7,986 bases of DNA from PNKC01 sp039917655 (GCA_039917655.1 JBDSJC010000255.1:1-7986), one strand, 5' to 3'. Shown: positions 1-6,415, counted from the first letter of the stretch. Notes: generated from the sequence alone by a model not told the origin. A program made the numbers and translations.

Positions 1-97
1 ATCTGGGGACGAAAGGATTCGACAGGAAGCTAGGTAGCCGGATAGCAGGCCGAGGTTGGGTTGTCACCCTCGTTAATCAGGCGACCCAAAAATAGTT

Positions 98-127
98 GGC
101 AATCGTCAACTCGCTCTCGCTGCCTAA
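98..127 (+). other. tmRNA tag-peptide reading frame, GNRQLALAA-stop
   Basis: This is the internal mRNA part of the tmRNA. After AATAGTT (91-97), which matches the position of the E. coli AAUAGUC that precedes the resume codon, the frame reads GGC AAT CGT CAA CTC GCT CTC GCT GCC TAA. Counting the alanine carried by the tmRNA, the tag added to stalled proteins would be AGNRQLALAA. The LALAA end fits recognition by ClpXP-type proteases. Nine encoded residues is short; E. coli encodes ten. The Gly start recalls the short Gly-initial tags reported for Dehalococcoides-type bacteria (from memory). The resume codon is placed by analogy and by the PK1 pseudoknot that ends about eight bases upstream. 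Confidence 0.9.
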
Positions 128-350
128 TACGCAGTGACGTTCGCTAGTTCCCTCGCCCTGGTGGGGTTTTAGCGAGCGACGCAATGCCAGGGTGCTGCGG
201 TACCACGCCGATGCGTACCGCTCAAGATTATCGGCTGGCCGGTCAGCATGGGGACCACCACTGTAGCTGCCGGCGAGATCCCAATCGGTGGGAAAGCTTG
301 TAGGATAATCCGGAGCTGAACTTGTCTGGACCGGGAGTTCAACTCTCCCG

Positions 351-361
351 CGTCTCCACCA
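351..361 (+). repeat. Left copy of 11-bp direct repeat (tmRNA 3' end), possible attL
   Basis: CGTCTCCACCA is the 3' half of the tmRNA acceptor stem plus ACCA. The same 11 bases occur again, in the same orientation, at 1572-1582. In both places GGGGCCCGA follows 13-15 bases after the repeat (374-382 and 1597-1605) as part of a hairpin. The 3' ends of tRNA and tmRNA genes are established targets of tyrosine-recombinase integration, which leaves such direct repeats. Confidence 0.5.
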
Positions 362-374
362 TATTCCGAATCTG

Positions 375-398
375 GGGCCCGAGAAATCGGGCCCTTTT
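375..398 (+). terminator. Intrinsic terminator of ssrA
   Basis: GGGCCCGA (375-382) and TCGGGCCC (387-394) form a perfect 8-bp stem with a GAAA tetraloop, followed directly by TTTT (395-398). The stem begins 13 bases after the encoded CCA, as expected for a terminator that ends the tmRNA precursor. Confidence 0.85.
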
Positions 399-563
399 GG
401 CCACATTCTGTAACTGGCGCCATCGGCAAAGAGATAGCCTGAGTAGTCCTGATCCCACAAAGCGCGGATTACACTCTCCCAGTGGTCTAGATTCCCGATG
501 TCCCAGTCCTGTTTCGGAAATAAACGTCGACTGTAGCGGCTCCCGCGAAGATCGCTCGGGAAG

Positions 564-569
564 GATACT
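564..569 (+). promoter_or_regulatory. Candidate -10 element for the alpha/beta hydrolase
   Basis: GATACT lies exactly six bases before the ATG at 576, the same spacing seen before three other genes in the window. Transcription would then begin at or next to the start codon. I see no TTGACA-like -35 at 16-18 bases upstream. A purine-rich stretch GGGAAGGA (558-565) about 10 bases before the ATG could instead act as a ribosome binding site, so the two readings compete here. Confidence 0.4.
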
Positions 570-575
570 GGACGC

Positions 576-1478
576 ATGGACTACCAATCGGTTGACTTCG
601 AGTCGGAAGGAGCGAGGCTTGGGGGTCGGCTATACCTTCCCGCGGGTGAGCCACCCTTTCCCGCCGTGGCCATGGCGCACGGTACCAGCGCCACGATCAC
701 GATGTGTGCCGACCGCTACGCCGAAGCGATCGCGAGTGCTGGAATCGCCGCGCTGCTCTATGACCACAGGAATTTCGGTATCAGCGAAGGCGAGCCGAGG
801 CAAGAAATCAACCCATGGGTCCAAGCACGCGGCTACCTTCACGCGTTGGACTTCCTCTCCGGCCGCCCAGACATTGATGAAGACCGGCTCGGTGTATGGG
901 GCGACAGTTACACCGGCGGACTTGTGCTCCTGGTCGCAGCCACCGACGACCGCGTGCGAGCCGTCGTTGCTCAGATCCCCGCTTGTGGGCCAGCGCTCCC
1001 CCCGCCCGATCCAATCGGCGAGCGCTTCGCCCGGATCAGGAATACGTTTCTCAGCGGAGACATCATCGGGTCAAACGGCACGGTCGAGGGGCCCATGCCT
1101 GTCGTCTCCGCTGATCAGGTGCACCATGAGTCACTCCTGAAGCCTGTATCAGCGTTCCGCTGGTTCATCGAATACGGTGGGCGTCATGGCAGCGGCTGGC
1201 GAAACGTCGTCACCAGGCGGTCGCCGCCCGTACCCGAGCCATATCACGCAGGCCTGTGCGCGCCGCACGTGAACGTGCCAGTCCTCGCGATCATCTCGCC
1301 GGACGACGAAATGGAAGGCGCGAATCCGGTCGTAGCGCGGGCGGTGTTCGAGGCGATTCGGGGGCCGGTAGACTTTGAGGATCTCGCAGGCGGGCACTTC
1401 GGCCTCCTCCATCATCCGTCGCCGGAGTTCGACGTTGCATCCAGGCGGCAAACGAGTTTTCTGCGGGCGCACCTTTGA
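576..1478 (+). CDS. Alpha/beta hydrolase (dienelactone hydrolase / YcjY-like)
   Basis: This is a 300-residue protein with the alpha/beta hydrolase fold, probably a cytoplasmic serine esterase or related hydrolase; the substrate cannot be told. No signal peptide or membrane segment is seen. An HG oxyanion motif (His35-Gly36) follows the strand PAVAMAHG. The nucleophile elbow is WGDSYTGG with Ser111. This G-x-S-[FY]-[ST]-G-G form departs from plain GxSxG but, from memory, is typical of the YcjY-like and acetyl-xylan-esterase-like branch. The likely acid is Asp243 or Asp244 in ISPDDEM, and the likely base is His274 in AGGHFGLLHH. The length fits the family and the triad order is complete, so the gene looks intact. 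It stands alone between the tmRNA terminator and a second copy of the tmRNA 3' end, convergent with ispG, and may be cargo of a small islet. The assignment to the superfamily is firm; any finer function is open. Confidence 0.9.
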   Translation: MDYQSVDFESEGARLGGRLYLPAGEPPFPAVAMAHGTSATITMCADRYAEAIASAGIAALLYDHRNFGISEGEPRQEINPWVQARGYLHALDFLSGRPDIDEDRLGVWGDSYTGGLVLLVAATDDRVRAVVAQIPACGPALPPPDPIGERFARIRNTFLSGDIIGSNGTVEGPMPVVSADQVHHESLLKPVSAFRWFIEYGGRHGSGWRNVVTRRSPPVPEPYHAGLCAPHVNVPVLAIISPDDEMEGANPVVARAVFEAIRGPVDFEDLAGGHFGLLHHPSPEFDVASRRQTSFLRAHL

Positions 1479-1571
1479 TTCGGGTGCACGCATCGAGCCT
1501 GCCCGCCGGGCAAGCGGCCTAACCTACGTGACTCGGTCTTTGGCGTACCGGAGAGCCGCCGCCCGCTTTCC

Positions 1572-1582
1572 CGTCTCCACCA
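1572..1582 (+). repeat. Right copy of 11-bp direct repeat (displaced tmRNA 3' end), possible attR
   Basis: CGTCTCCACCA here matches the last 11 bases of the tmRNA (351-361) exactly, 1221 bases downstream. It does not belong to a tRNA: the bases upstream hold no T-loop (GTTCRA) and no matching 5' acceptor strand at a tRNA distance. Bases before the repeat (CTTTCC against CTCTCCCG) are only loosely similar. A hairpin with the shared GGGGCCCGA follows, as it does after the real tmRNA. This looks like a leftover 3' end of ssrA with its old terminator, displaced when the segment carrying the hydrolase was inserted. Confidence 0.5.
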
Positions 1583-1592
1583 ATACCAATCC

Positions 1593-1624
1593 AAGAGGGG
1601 CCCGACTTTTCCGGTCCCCTCTTT
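1593..1624. terminator. Terminator between the convergent hydrolase and ispG genes
   Basis: AAGAGGGG (1593-1600) pairs perfectly with CCCCTCTT (1616-1623). After a C/T mismatch, CCG (1602-1604) pairs with CGG (1612-1614). The loop is T-rich. On the + strand the stem runs into CTTTCGTTTC, a weak U-tract; on the - strand there is no good U-tract. It can end hydrolase transcription and may block read-through from ispG. By position it may be the original terminator of ssrA. Confidence 0.7.
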
Positions 1625-1648
1625 CGTTTCGGGTGGGAGAGCCGGGAA

Positions 1649-2809
1649 TCAGACGGCCGCGAGCTTCTTCTGCTCGATGATGACGTCGAGTTCGACCTTC
1701 AGGCGGTCGAGCACAGTGTCATAGGGGAACGCTCCGAGCTCCTCTTCGCCGCGCTTCAGGTTGACGAAGTTCGGGGCGCACCAGAGGCCGAGGTCCGCGT
1801 CGTCGGTCTCGCCGGGGCCGTTTACTCGGCAGCCCATCACGGCGATCGTTATGTCGTATGGCTTGGCGTAGGCGGACATCTCTTTGACCGCGAAGGCGAG
1901 GTCCACGAAGGCTTCGTTCTCTACACGGCTGCAACTGGGGCAGCTGATGATGTTCAGGCCGTGGTCCTGGAACACCGGGACTGAACGAAAGCGGCCTGCT
2001 TCGATGTCCGCGATGATCTGCTGGCCCGCTTCCACTTCCTTCCACTTGTCCGCAAACGGCAGGGTGAGTGAGACCCGCAGGGTGTCGCCGATGCCACGGC
2101 TGAGGAGCTGTTCGAAGGCGATGCGCGTCTTAATCACACCGTCTGGCATGAGGCCGGCTTCGGTAACGCCGAGGTGCAGCGGGACATCCGGGCGCGCCTC
2201 GGCGAAGCGGGTGTTACCCGCGATCACTTTGCGCGGGTCACTGTCCTTCATCGAGACCACGTAGCGCGTGAATCCGAGGTCATCGAGGAAGCGGCAGTGT
2301 TCGAGCGCGCTTTCGACCATGGCCGAAACACCGCGCAATTCCGGCGGGTCTGCGCCGTCGAACTTTTCTTGCATTGCGGGGTCCACCGAACCACAGTTCA
2401 CCCCTATCCGAAGCGCACAATCGTGGCGGGCCGCGGTCTCGGCGATGAATGCCACCTTGTCTCTGGCTGGCTTCTCTTTTTCGTGGTGGTAGAGGTGGCC
2501 GGGGTTGTAGCGCACTTTGCTGACGTGTGGCGCCACCTGGGTGACCAACCGGTAGTTCTCCTGTAGGTCGACCACCAGGTTCGCTTCGGGGACCATCCCA
2601 TGCACCGTAGCAAGGCACTCGACGTCCTTGACGTTGTCCACGGCGATGCGCACGAGCCCAGCACCGGCCTCGTGGAGCATGCGCGTCTGCGCGGCGGTCG
2701 CCTCAACGTCCTGGGTGCGAGTGGCGCACATTGATTGGACAACGATCGGGTGCCCGCCGCCGATGGTGACGGTGCCCGCGCGGACGGTCCTGGTGTTGGC
2801 TCGTTTCAT
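1649..2809 (-). CDS. ispG: 4-hydroxy-3-methylbut-2-en-1-yl diphosphate synthase (IspG/GcpE)
   Basis: IspG catalyses the next-to-last step of the MEP pathway, reducing the cyclic diphosphate MEcPP to HMBPP with a [4Fe-4S] cluster; its products feed isoprenoid and quinone synthesis. The protein has 386 residues and lies in the cytoplasm. The N-terminal TIM-barrel half carries QSMCATRTQDVEAT (25-38), NPGH (102-105) and LGVTEAG (213-219). The C-terminal half holds the cluster ligands Cys290 and Cys293 (CPSC), Cys327 and Glu334 (GCRVNGPGE), with the same spacing as E. coli Cys270, Cys273, Cys305 and Glu312. The start ATG at 2807-2809 (MKRANTRTV) was chosen because it begins the conserved domain. 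The frame stays open upstream to 3274, but that part is antisense to the Nudix gene. No Shine-Dalgarno sequence precedes the start; TACACT lies six bases away, so the message may be leaderless. The gene is divergent from the Nudix gene and convergent with the hydrolase. Confidence 0.97.
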   Translation of the reverse strand: MKRANTRTVRAGTVTIGGGHPIVVQSMCATRTQDVEATAAQTRMLHEAGAGLVRIAVDNVKDVECLATVHGMVPEANLVVDLQENYRLVTQVAPHVSKVRYNPGHLYHHEKEKPARDKVAFIAETAARHDCALRIGVNCGSVDPAMQEKFDGADPPELRGVSAMVESALEHCRFLDDLGFTRYVVSMKDSDPRKVIAGNTRFAEARPDVPLHLGVTEAGLMPDGVIKTRIAFEQLLSRGIGDTLRVSLTLPFADKWKEVEAGQQIIADIEAGRFRSVPVFQDHGLNIISCPSCSRVENEAFVDLAFAVKEMSAYAKPYDITIAVMGCRVNGPGETDDADLGLWCAPNFVNLKRGEEELGAFPYDTVLDRLKVELDVIIEQKKLAAV

Positions 2810-2815
2810 GGGGGA

Positions 2816-2821
2816 AGTGTA
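2816..2821 (-). promoter_or_regulatory. Candidate -10 element for ispG
   Basis: Read on the - strand this is TACACT, six bases (TCCCCC) before the ispG ATG. It matches TATAAT at four of six positions. The pyrimidine-rich bases between it and the ATG leave no ribosome binding site, which favours a leaderless transcript. No convincing -35 is visible at 17-18 bases. Confidence 0.5.
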
Positions 2822-2883
2822 CCAAGCCAGGTGAAGCTGGTCGCTGTCGCGGCTCACAGGGTGCGGGGCGGGGGTTCCGCCGG

Positions 2884-2889
2884 TATCTT
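2884..2889 (+). promoter_or_regulatory. Candidate -10 element for the Nudix hydrolase gene
   Basis: TATCTT is followed by exactly six bases (CCTCGC) and the ATG at 2896. There is no purine-rich ribosome binding site in between. It lies in the 86-base divergent gap shared with the ispG promoter. The arrangement suggests that transcription starts at the A of the ATG. Confidence 0.5.
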
Positions 2890-2895
2890 CCTCGC

Positions 2896-3432
2896 ATGAC
2901 AGAACTGCCCAGCCTGCTTTCTCGCGAGGCCGTGTACCGCGGCCACCTGTTTGACGTGAATCTCGACCGTATCCAGTTGCCGGGCGGTGTCGTGGCCTTT
3001 CGGGAGACGTTGCTGCACCCCGGAGCGGTCTGCATGGTCCCGGTGACAGCCGAAGGGAAGCTGCTGCTGGTGACGCAATATCGCCACGCGGCGGGCAAGC
3101 GCCTGCTTGAACTGCCGGCCGGCACGCTGGAGCCGGGCGAAGCGCCGCTCGCCGCAGTCGCGCGCGAACTACAGGAAGAGGTCGGCCACTTTCCGGACGA
3201 GATCGCACCGCTAGGTGGGTTTTATGTCGCGCCGGGATACACGACCGAGTACATCCATCTGTTCGTCTGCACAAAGCTGCGCGAAAGCCGGCTGGAGGGC
3301 GACGAGGACGAGGACATCGAGGTCGAACTGCGGACCGCGGCGGAATCGCTGGCGGCGATCGAGTCAGGCGAGATCTGCGACGCGAAGTCGGTCATCGGGA
3401 TCTTGCGCTGGGCGCGTTCGCAGGGGCAGTAG
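2896..3432 (+). CDS. Nudix hydrolase, ADP-ribose pyrophosphatase type
   Basis: This 178-residue protein probably cleaves ADP-ribose or a related nucleoside diphosphate sugar into AMP and a sugar phosphate, with Mg2+ bound by the Nudix helix. The Nudix box GX5EX7REUXEEXG is complete: Gly76, Glu82, Arg90-Glu91, Glu94-Glu95 and Gly97. An N-terminal strand region (about 10-40, with YRGHLFDV and FRE) and VTQYRH (59-64) are typical of the NudF/ADPRase branch, as is FYVAPGYTTE (109-118), the SPG-x-x-x-E-like loop found about 15 residues after the box. The protein is soluble and the length fits the family. The gene is monocistronic, divergent from ispG, and ends 190 bases before sdhC. The start fits the conserved N-terminus and the six-base spacing from a -10-like hexamer. 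The exact substrate is inferred. Confidence 0.93.
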   Translation: MTELPSLLSREAVYRGHLFDVNLDRIQLPGGVVAFRETLLHPGAVCMVPVTAEGKLLLVTQYRHAAGKRLLELPAGTLEPGEAPLAAVARELQEEVGHFPDEIAPLGGFYVAPGYTTEYIHLFVCTKLRESRLEGDEDEDIEVELRTAAESLAAIESGEICDAKSVIGILRWARSQGQ

Positions 3433-3471
3433 ACCACTGTCACTTAATCGACACGCTGTCGCGTCTATGGG

Positions 3472-3481
3472 TGTGATCACA
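3472..3481. promoter_or_regulatory. 10-bp perfect palindrome upstream of the sdh promoter
   Basis: TGTGATCACA is a perfect palindrome 28 bases before the candidate -35 of the sdh operon. Its half-site TGTGA is the one used by CRP-family regulators, but the usual six-base spacer is absent. It may be an operator for a dimeric regulator, or it may be chance. A second, shorter inverted repeat, CGACA-CGC-TGTCG, lies at 3449-3461. Confidence 0.3.
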
Positions 3482-3509
3482 ATCTATAGCTGTTATCTAT
3501 GCCACGCGA

Positions 3510-3538
3510 TTGATGGCCCCTGCCTACCAGCGTAGGAT
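3510..3538 (+). promoter_or_regulatory. Sigma70-like promoter for sdhCAB
   Basis: TTGATG (3510-3515) and TAGGAT (3533-3538) are separated by 17 bases, the ideal spacing for a housekeeping promoter. Each hexamer matches its consensus at four of six positions. Transcription would start near 3545 and leave a leader of about 78 bases before sdhC, unlike the leaderless layout of the neighbouring genes. Confidence 0.5.
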
Positions 3539-3541
3539 TTG

Positions 3542-3612
3542 CTTGGATTGGGACGCGCTCATCGGCTGCGCCGGCCGCACGTTTCGAGGGGATTTCTTCG
3601 CGCGAATCCAAG
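3542..3612 (+). repeat. Inverted repeats in the sdh leader
   Basis: CTTGGATT (3542-3549) is the exact reverse complement of AATCCAAG (3605-3612). GGATT (3590-3594) can pair with the same AATCC (3605-3609), and TTCGCGCGAA (3597-3606) is a 10-bp palindrome. The first two pairings exclude each other. The AATCCAAG arm runs into the AGGGGG ribosome binding site of sdhC (3611-3616), so pairing could affect access to it. If the start site near 3545 is right, the first arm sits at the very 5' end of the transcript and may be partly missing from it. Confidence 0.35.
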
Positions 3613-3622
3613 GGGGTCAGGA

Positions 3623-4495
3623 TTGTCAATCGGTAGCACAGGCGGGCCCGGGTCGCCGCGGCCGATCCCGGTGGTCCGCGAACGGCGAAAGCCGAGCTTC
3701 TGGATCCTCGATCTCTACGGCTCCGCAGTCGGCAAGAAGGCCGTGATGGCAGTCACGGGCATCGTCCTTCTCAGCTTTGTGCTCATCCACATGATCGGCA
3801 ACCTCAAGGTCTTCGTGCCGGACGCAGAGTTGCACCTGAACGAGTACGGGCTCTACCTGCGGACGATCGGCGAGCCGATCCTGCCGCACACCGGCTTCCT
3901 CTGGATCCTGCGGACGGGGCTGATCCTTTCGTTCATCTTCCACATCCACGCCGCCACCACCCTGACCCTCCTGAACCGCAAGGCCAGGCCGATCGGCTAC
4001 CAGGGTGGGCGCAGCTACTCAGCGGCGACGTATGCGGCAAGAACGATGCGTTGGAGCGGCGTCATCGTCGGTCTGTTCGTGATCTTCCATCTGATGGACA
4101 TCACCTGGGGATGGCACGTTGTGCACCAGGATTTCGTGGACGAACAGCCGTACCGCAACCTCTGGCATAGCTTCTCGCCGGAGCGCTGGCCGGTGGCCGC
4201 AATCTACATCGTGGCGAACATTTTGCTCGGGATTCACATCTATCACGGCGCGTGGAGCATGTTCCAGTCGTTGGGGCTTAACAACCCGCGCTTCAACGTG
4301 TGGCGCAAGCGCTTCGCGCAGGGGTTCGCGGCGATCATCGTGCTCGGCAACGTTTCGATCCCGGTGGCTATCATTAGCGGCGCGATCGACGAGCCGGTGC
4401 AACCGAAAGACGAAGCGGTCAGCGCGCAGGCAGCGCCGGCGGCGTTCATTGGCGCCGTTGTCAGCTTTGACGGCACACCGGCGGGGGGGAGATAG
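3623..4495 (+). CDS. sdhC: Succinate dehydrogenase cytochrome b558-type membrane subunit (SdhC)
   Basis: This is the membrane anchor of type-B succinate:quinone oxidoreductase; it binds two hemes b and the quinone and docks SdhA and SdhB. It has 290 residues and five predicted membrane helices: about 38-58, 91-117, 142-163, 190-212 and 234-255. Candidate heme ligands are His56, His107 or His109, His156, and His205 or His208. The single five-helix subunit replaces the separate SdhC and SdhD of E. coli. I chose the TTG start at 3623 because AGGGGG (3611-3616) lies six bases before it. An ATG at 3539 in the same frame would add 28 Arg- and Gly-rich residues and would fall at the -10 box. The C-terminal tail (about 256-290) is Ala- and Pro-rich beyond the last helix. 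The gene opens the sdhCAB operon, and sdhA begins three bases after its stop. Confidence 0.93.
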   Translation: MSIGSTGGPGSPRPIPVVRERRKPSFWILDLYGSAVGKKAVMAVTGIVLLSFVLIHMIGNLKVFVPDAELHLNEYGLYLRTIGEPILPHTGFLWILRTGLILSFIFHIHAATTLTLLNRKARPIGYQGGRSYSAATYAARTMRWSGVIVGLFVIFHLMDITWGWHVVHQDFVDEQPYRNLWHSFSPERWPVAAIYIVANILLGIHIYHGAWSMFQSLGLNNPRFNVWRKRFAQGFAAIIVLGNVSIPVAIISGAIDEPVQPKDEAVSAQAAPAAFIGAVVSFDGTPAGGR

Positions 4496-4498
4496 TCC

Positions 4499-6415
4499 AT
4501 GGAACTCGATGCAAAGATTCCAGAAGGCCCCCTGGCGGAGAAGTGGGACAACCACAAGTTCAGCACCAAGCTCGTCGCCCCGCAGAACCGGCGCAAGTTC
4601 TCGGTGATCGTCATTGGCACGGGGTTGGCGGGCGGGGCGGCGGCCGCGACGCTCGGTGAGATGGGCTACAACGTCAAGTCGTTCTGCTTCCAGGACAGTG
4701 CGCGGCGGGCGCACAGCATCGCCGCGCAGGGCGGCATCAACGCAGCGAAGAACTACAAGAACGACGGCGACAGCGTTTACCGGCTGTTCTACGACACGAT
4801 CAAGGGCGGCGACTACCGTTCGCGCGAGGCGAACGTCTACCGGCTGGCGCAGATCAGCCAAAACATCATCGACCAGTGCGCGGCGCAGGGCGTGCCCTTC
4901 GCGCGGGAGTACGGCGGGCTGCTGGACAACCGTTCGTTCGGTGGCGCGCAGGTTTCGCGGACGTTCTACGCGCGCGGCCAGACCGGCCAGCAGCTCGAGC
5001 TCGGCGCCTACCAGGCCTTGATGCGACAGGTGGAACTCGGGTCGGTTGAGCTTCACACCCGCCACGAAATGCTCGACCTTGTGGTCGTAAACGGGCGAGC
5101 AGTTGGCGTAGTCGTGCGAGACCTGGTGACGGGCGAGATCCAATCCCATTCCGCGCACGCCGTGGTGCTCGCAAGCGGCGGCTACAACAACGCCTACTAT
5201 CTTTCGACCGGCGCGAAGGGCTGCAATGTGACGGCCACCTGGCGGGCGCATCGCAAAGGCGCCTACTTCGCCAACCCGTGCTTCACGCAGATCCACCCGA
5301 CGTGCATCCCGGTGAGCGGCGACTACCAGTCCAAGCTCACGCTGATGAGCGAGTCCCTGCGCAACGACGGCCGCGTGTGGACGGCCTCGGTCAAAGGTGA
5401 GACGCGCGCACCGGGAGATATCCCGGAAGCGGAGCGCGACTATTTCCTCGAACGCCGATACCCGTCGTTCGGCAACCTGGTGCCGCGAGACGTCGCCTCG
5501 CGGGCGGCGAAGAAGGTGGTGGACGACGGTTTCGGAGTCGGGGATATCCACAATGGCGTCTATCTTGACTTCGCGGACGCGATCAACCGGCTTGGGCGGG
5601 CAACGATCGAACAGCGTTATGGCAACCTGTTCGACATGTACGCGAAGATCTCCGGCGACGACCCGTACAAGGCTCCGATGCGCATCTACCCGGCGGTCCA
5701 CTACACCATGGGCGGGCTGTGGGTGGACTACAACCTGATGAGCAACCTGCCGGGGCTTTTTGTGGCGGGCGAAGCGAACTTCTCTGACCACGGCGCGAAC
5801 CGGCTTGGGGCGAGTGCCCTGATGCAGGGCCTGGCCGATGGCTACTTCGTGCTGCCGACGACGATTGCGGGCGAGCTCGCGAACCAGCTCGGTTCTGCAC
5901 CGGTTTCGACGAGCGACCCGGCGTTCCGCGAGGCGGAGGAGGGCGTACGAGAGCGGGTAAGCCGCTTGCTGGGGATCAAGGGAGAACACAGCGCGAACTA
6001 CTATCACCGGAAGTTCGGACGGATCCTTTGGGACTACTGCGGGATGGCGCGCACGGCCGAGGGGCTAACCAAAGCGATCGGTGAGATCGGCGAACTGCGC
6101 GAGGACTTCGACAAGAACCTGAAGATCGTCGGTGACGGCGCGAGCTTCAACCAATCCCTGGAACGCGCTGGCCGGGTGGCCGACTTCTTCGAACTCGGCG
6201 AGCTGATGTGTCAGGACGCGCTCAACCGGGAGGAATCGTGCGGCGGCCACTTCCGCGAAGAGCACCAGACGCCCGAGGGCGAGGCACTCCGCGACGACGA
6301 GAACTTCGCGCACGTCTCCGCATGGGAGTTCGCCGGGTCCGGCAAGCCGGAAACGTTGCACAAAGAGCAACTTGAGTTCGAATATGCGCACCCGACTCAG
6401 AGGAGCTACAAGTGA
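4499..6415 (+). CDS. sdhA: Succinate dehydrogenase flavoprotein subunit (SdhA)
   Basis: SdhA oxidises succinate to fumarate and passes electrons to SdhB, linking the TCA cycle to the respiratory chain. The protein has 638 residues, typical of type-B enzymes. The FAD-binding motif is VIGTGLAGG (38-46). His72 in RRAHSIAAQGG is the expected covalent FAD attachment site. QIHPT (264-268, His266), LVPRDVASR (327-335) and HYTMGG (401-406, His401) supply dicarboxylate-binding and catalytic residues, and GANRLG (432-437) is the C-terminal FAD signature. The Cys- and charge-rich end matches the C-terminal domain of the family. The start ATG follows a G-rich ribosome binding site (GGGGGGAG, about 4484-4491) and lies three bases after the sdhC stop. 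The end overlaps sdhB by four bases, so the two are probably translationally coupled. No key residue is missing. Fumarate reductase activity cannot be excluded from sequence alone. Confidence 0.97.
   Translation: MELDAKIPEGPLAEKWDNHKFSTKLVAPQNRRKFSVIVIGTGLAGGAAAATLGEMGYNVKSFCFQDSARRAHSIAAQGGINAAKNYKNDGDSVYRLFYDTIKGGDYRSREANVYRLAQISQNIIDQCAAQGVPFAREYGGLLDNRSFGGAQVSRTFYARGQTGQQLELGAYQALMRQVELGSVELHTRHEMLDLVVVNGRAVGVVVRDLVTGEIQSHSAHAVVLASGGYNNAYYLSTGAKGCNVTATWRAHRKGAYFANPCFTQIHPTCIPVSGDYQSKLTLMSESLRNDGRVWTASVKGETRAPGDIPEAERDYFLERRYPSFGNLVPRDVASRAAKKVVDDGFGVGDIHNGVYLDFADAINRLGRATIEQRYGNLFDMYAKISGDDPYKAPMRIYPAVHYTMGGLWVDYNLMSNLPGLFVAGEANFSDHGANRLGASALMQGLADGYFVLPTTIAGELANQLGSAPVSTSDPAFREAEEGVRERVSRLLGIKGEHSANYYHRKFGRILWDYCGMARTAEGLTKAIGEIGELREDFDKNLKIVGDGASFNQSLERAGRVADFFELGELMCQDALNREESCGGHFREEHQTPEGEALRDDENFAHVSAWEFAGSGKPETLHKEQLEFEYAHPTQRSYK
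6401..6405 (+). promoter_or_regulatory. Ribosome binding site that fixes the GTG start of sdhB
   Basis: AGGAG lies six bases before the GTG at 6412, inside the end of sdhA. It is the cleanest Shine-Dalgarno site in the window and supports the overlapping GTGA start/stop rather than a later start. Confidence 0.8.

Larger units (their letters stand above)
5..361 (+). ncRNA. ssrA: tmRNA (transfer-messenger RNA), complete
   Basis: tmRNA enters ribosomes stalled on broken mRNA, donates alanine, and then serves as template for a degradation tag; it works with SmpB. The 5' end GGGGACG (5-11) pairs with CGTCTCC (351-357) to give a 7-bp acceptor stem. The third pair is G-U, the alanine identity element, and it is followed by A and an encoded CCA (359-361). 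The conserved GGATTCGACAGG lies just after the 5' stem. A T-arm with loop TTCAACT (338-344) closes the 3' tRNA-like half. Upstream of the tag, CGAGG (51-55) pairs with CCTCG (68-72), and TTGGGTTG (56-63) pairs with CGACCCAA (82-89) to make pseudoknot PK1. The length of 357 nt is normal for a one-piece tmRNA. The T-stem can be drawn with 5 or 6 pairs, leaving one base of uncertainty near 350. An intrinsic terminator follows. Confidence 0.97.

Noticed and set aside
77..577. Open frame of 166 codons on the - strand, antisense to the tmRNA
   Set aside because: Most of it is the complement of a firmly identified structured RNA and its terminator. Only the part at 399-575 might be a gene remnant, which is listed as a low-interest finding.
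1507..1582. Possible tRNA ending in CCA at 1582
   Set aside because: There is no T-loop, no anticodon arm and no pairing 5' acceptor strand at the right distance. Only the 11-base tmRNA-like end is present.
2810..3274. Upstream extension of the ispG frame by 155 codons
   Set aside because: It is antisense to the Nudix gene, low in complexity and Arg/Pro-rich. IspG homologues begin at about the ATG chosen at 2807-2809.
3539..3622. Longer sdhC starting from ATG 3539
   Set aside because: That start overlaps the likely -10 element, lacks a ribosome binding site, and adds Arg/Gly-rich residues not expected in the family. TTG at 3623 with AGGGGG upstream is preferred.
4019..6007. Open frame of 662 codons on the - strand across sdhC and sdhA
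   Set aside because: It is the mirror of two genes with complete family motifs. Its translation is Arg-, Ala- and Val-rich with no recognisable domain, a common artefact in GC-rich DNA.
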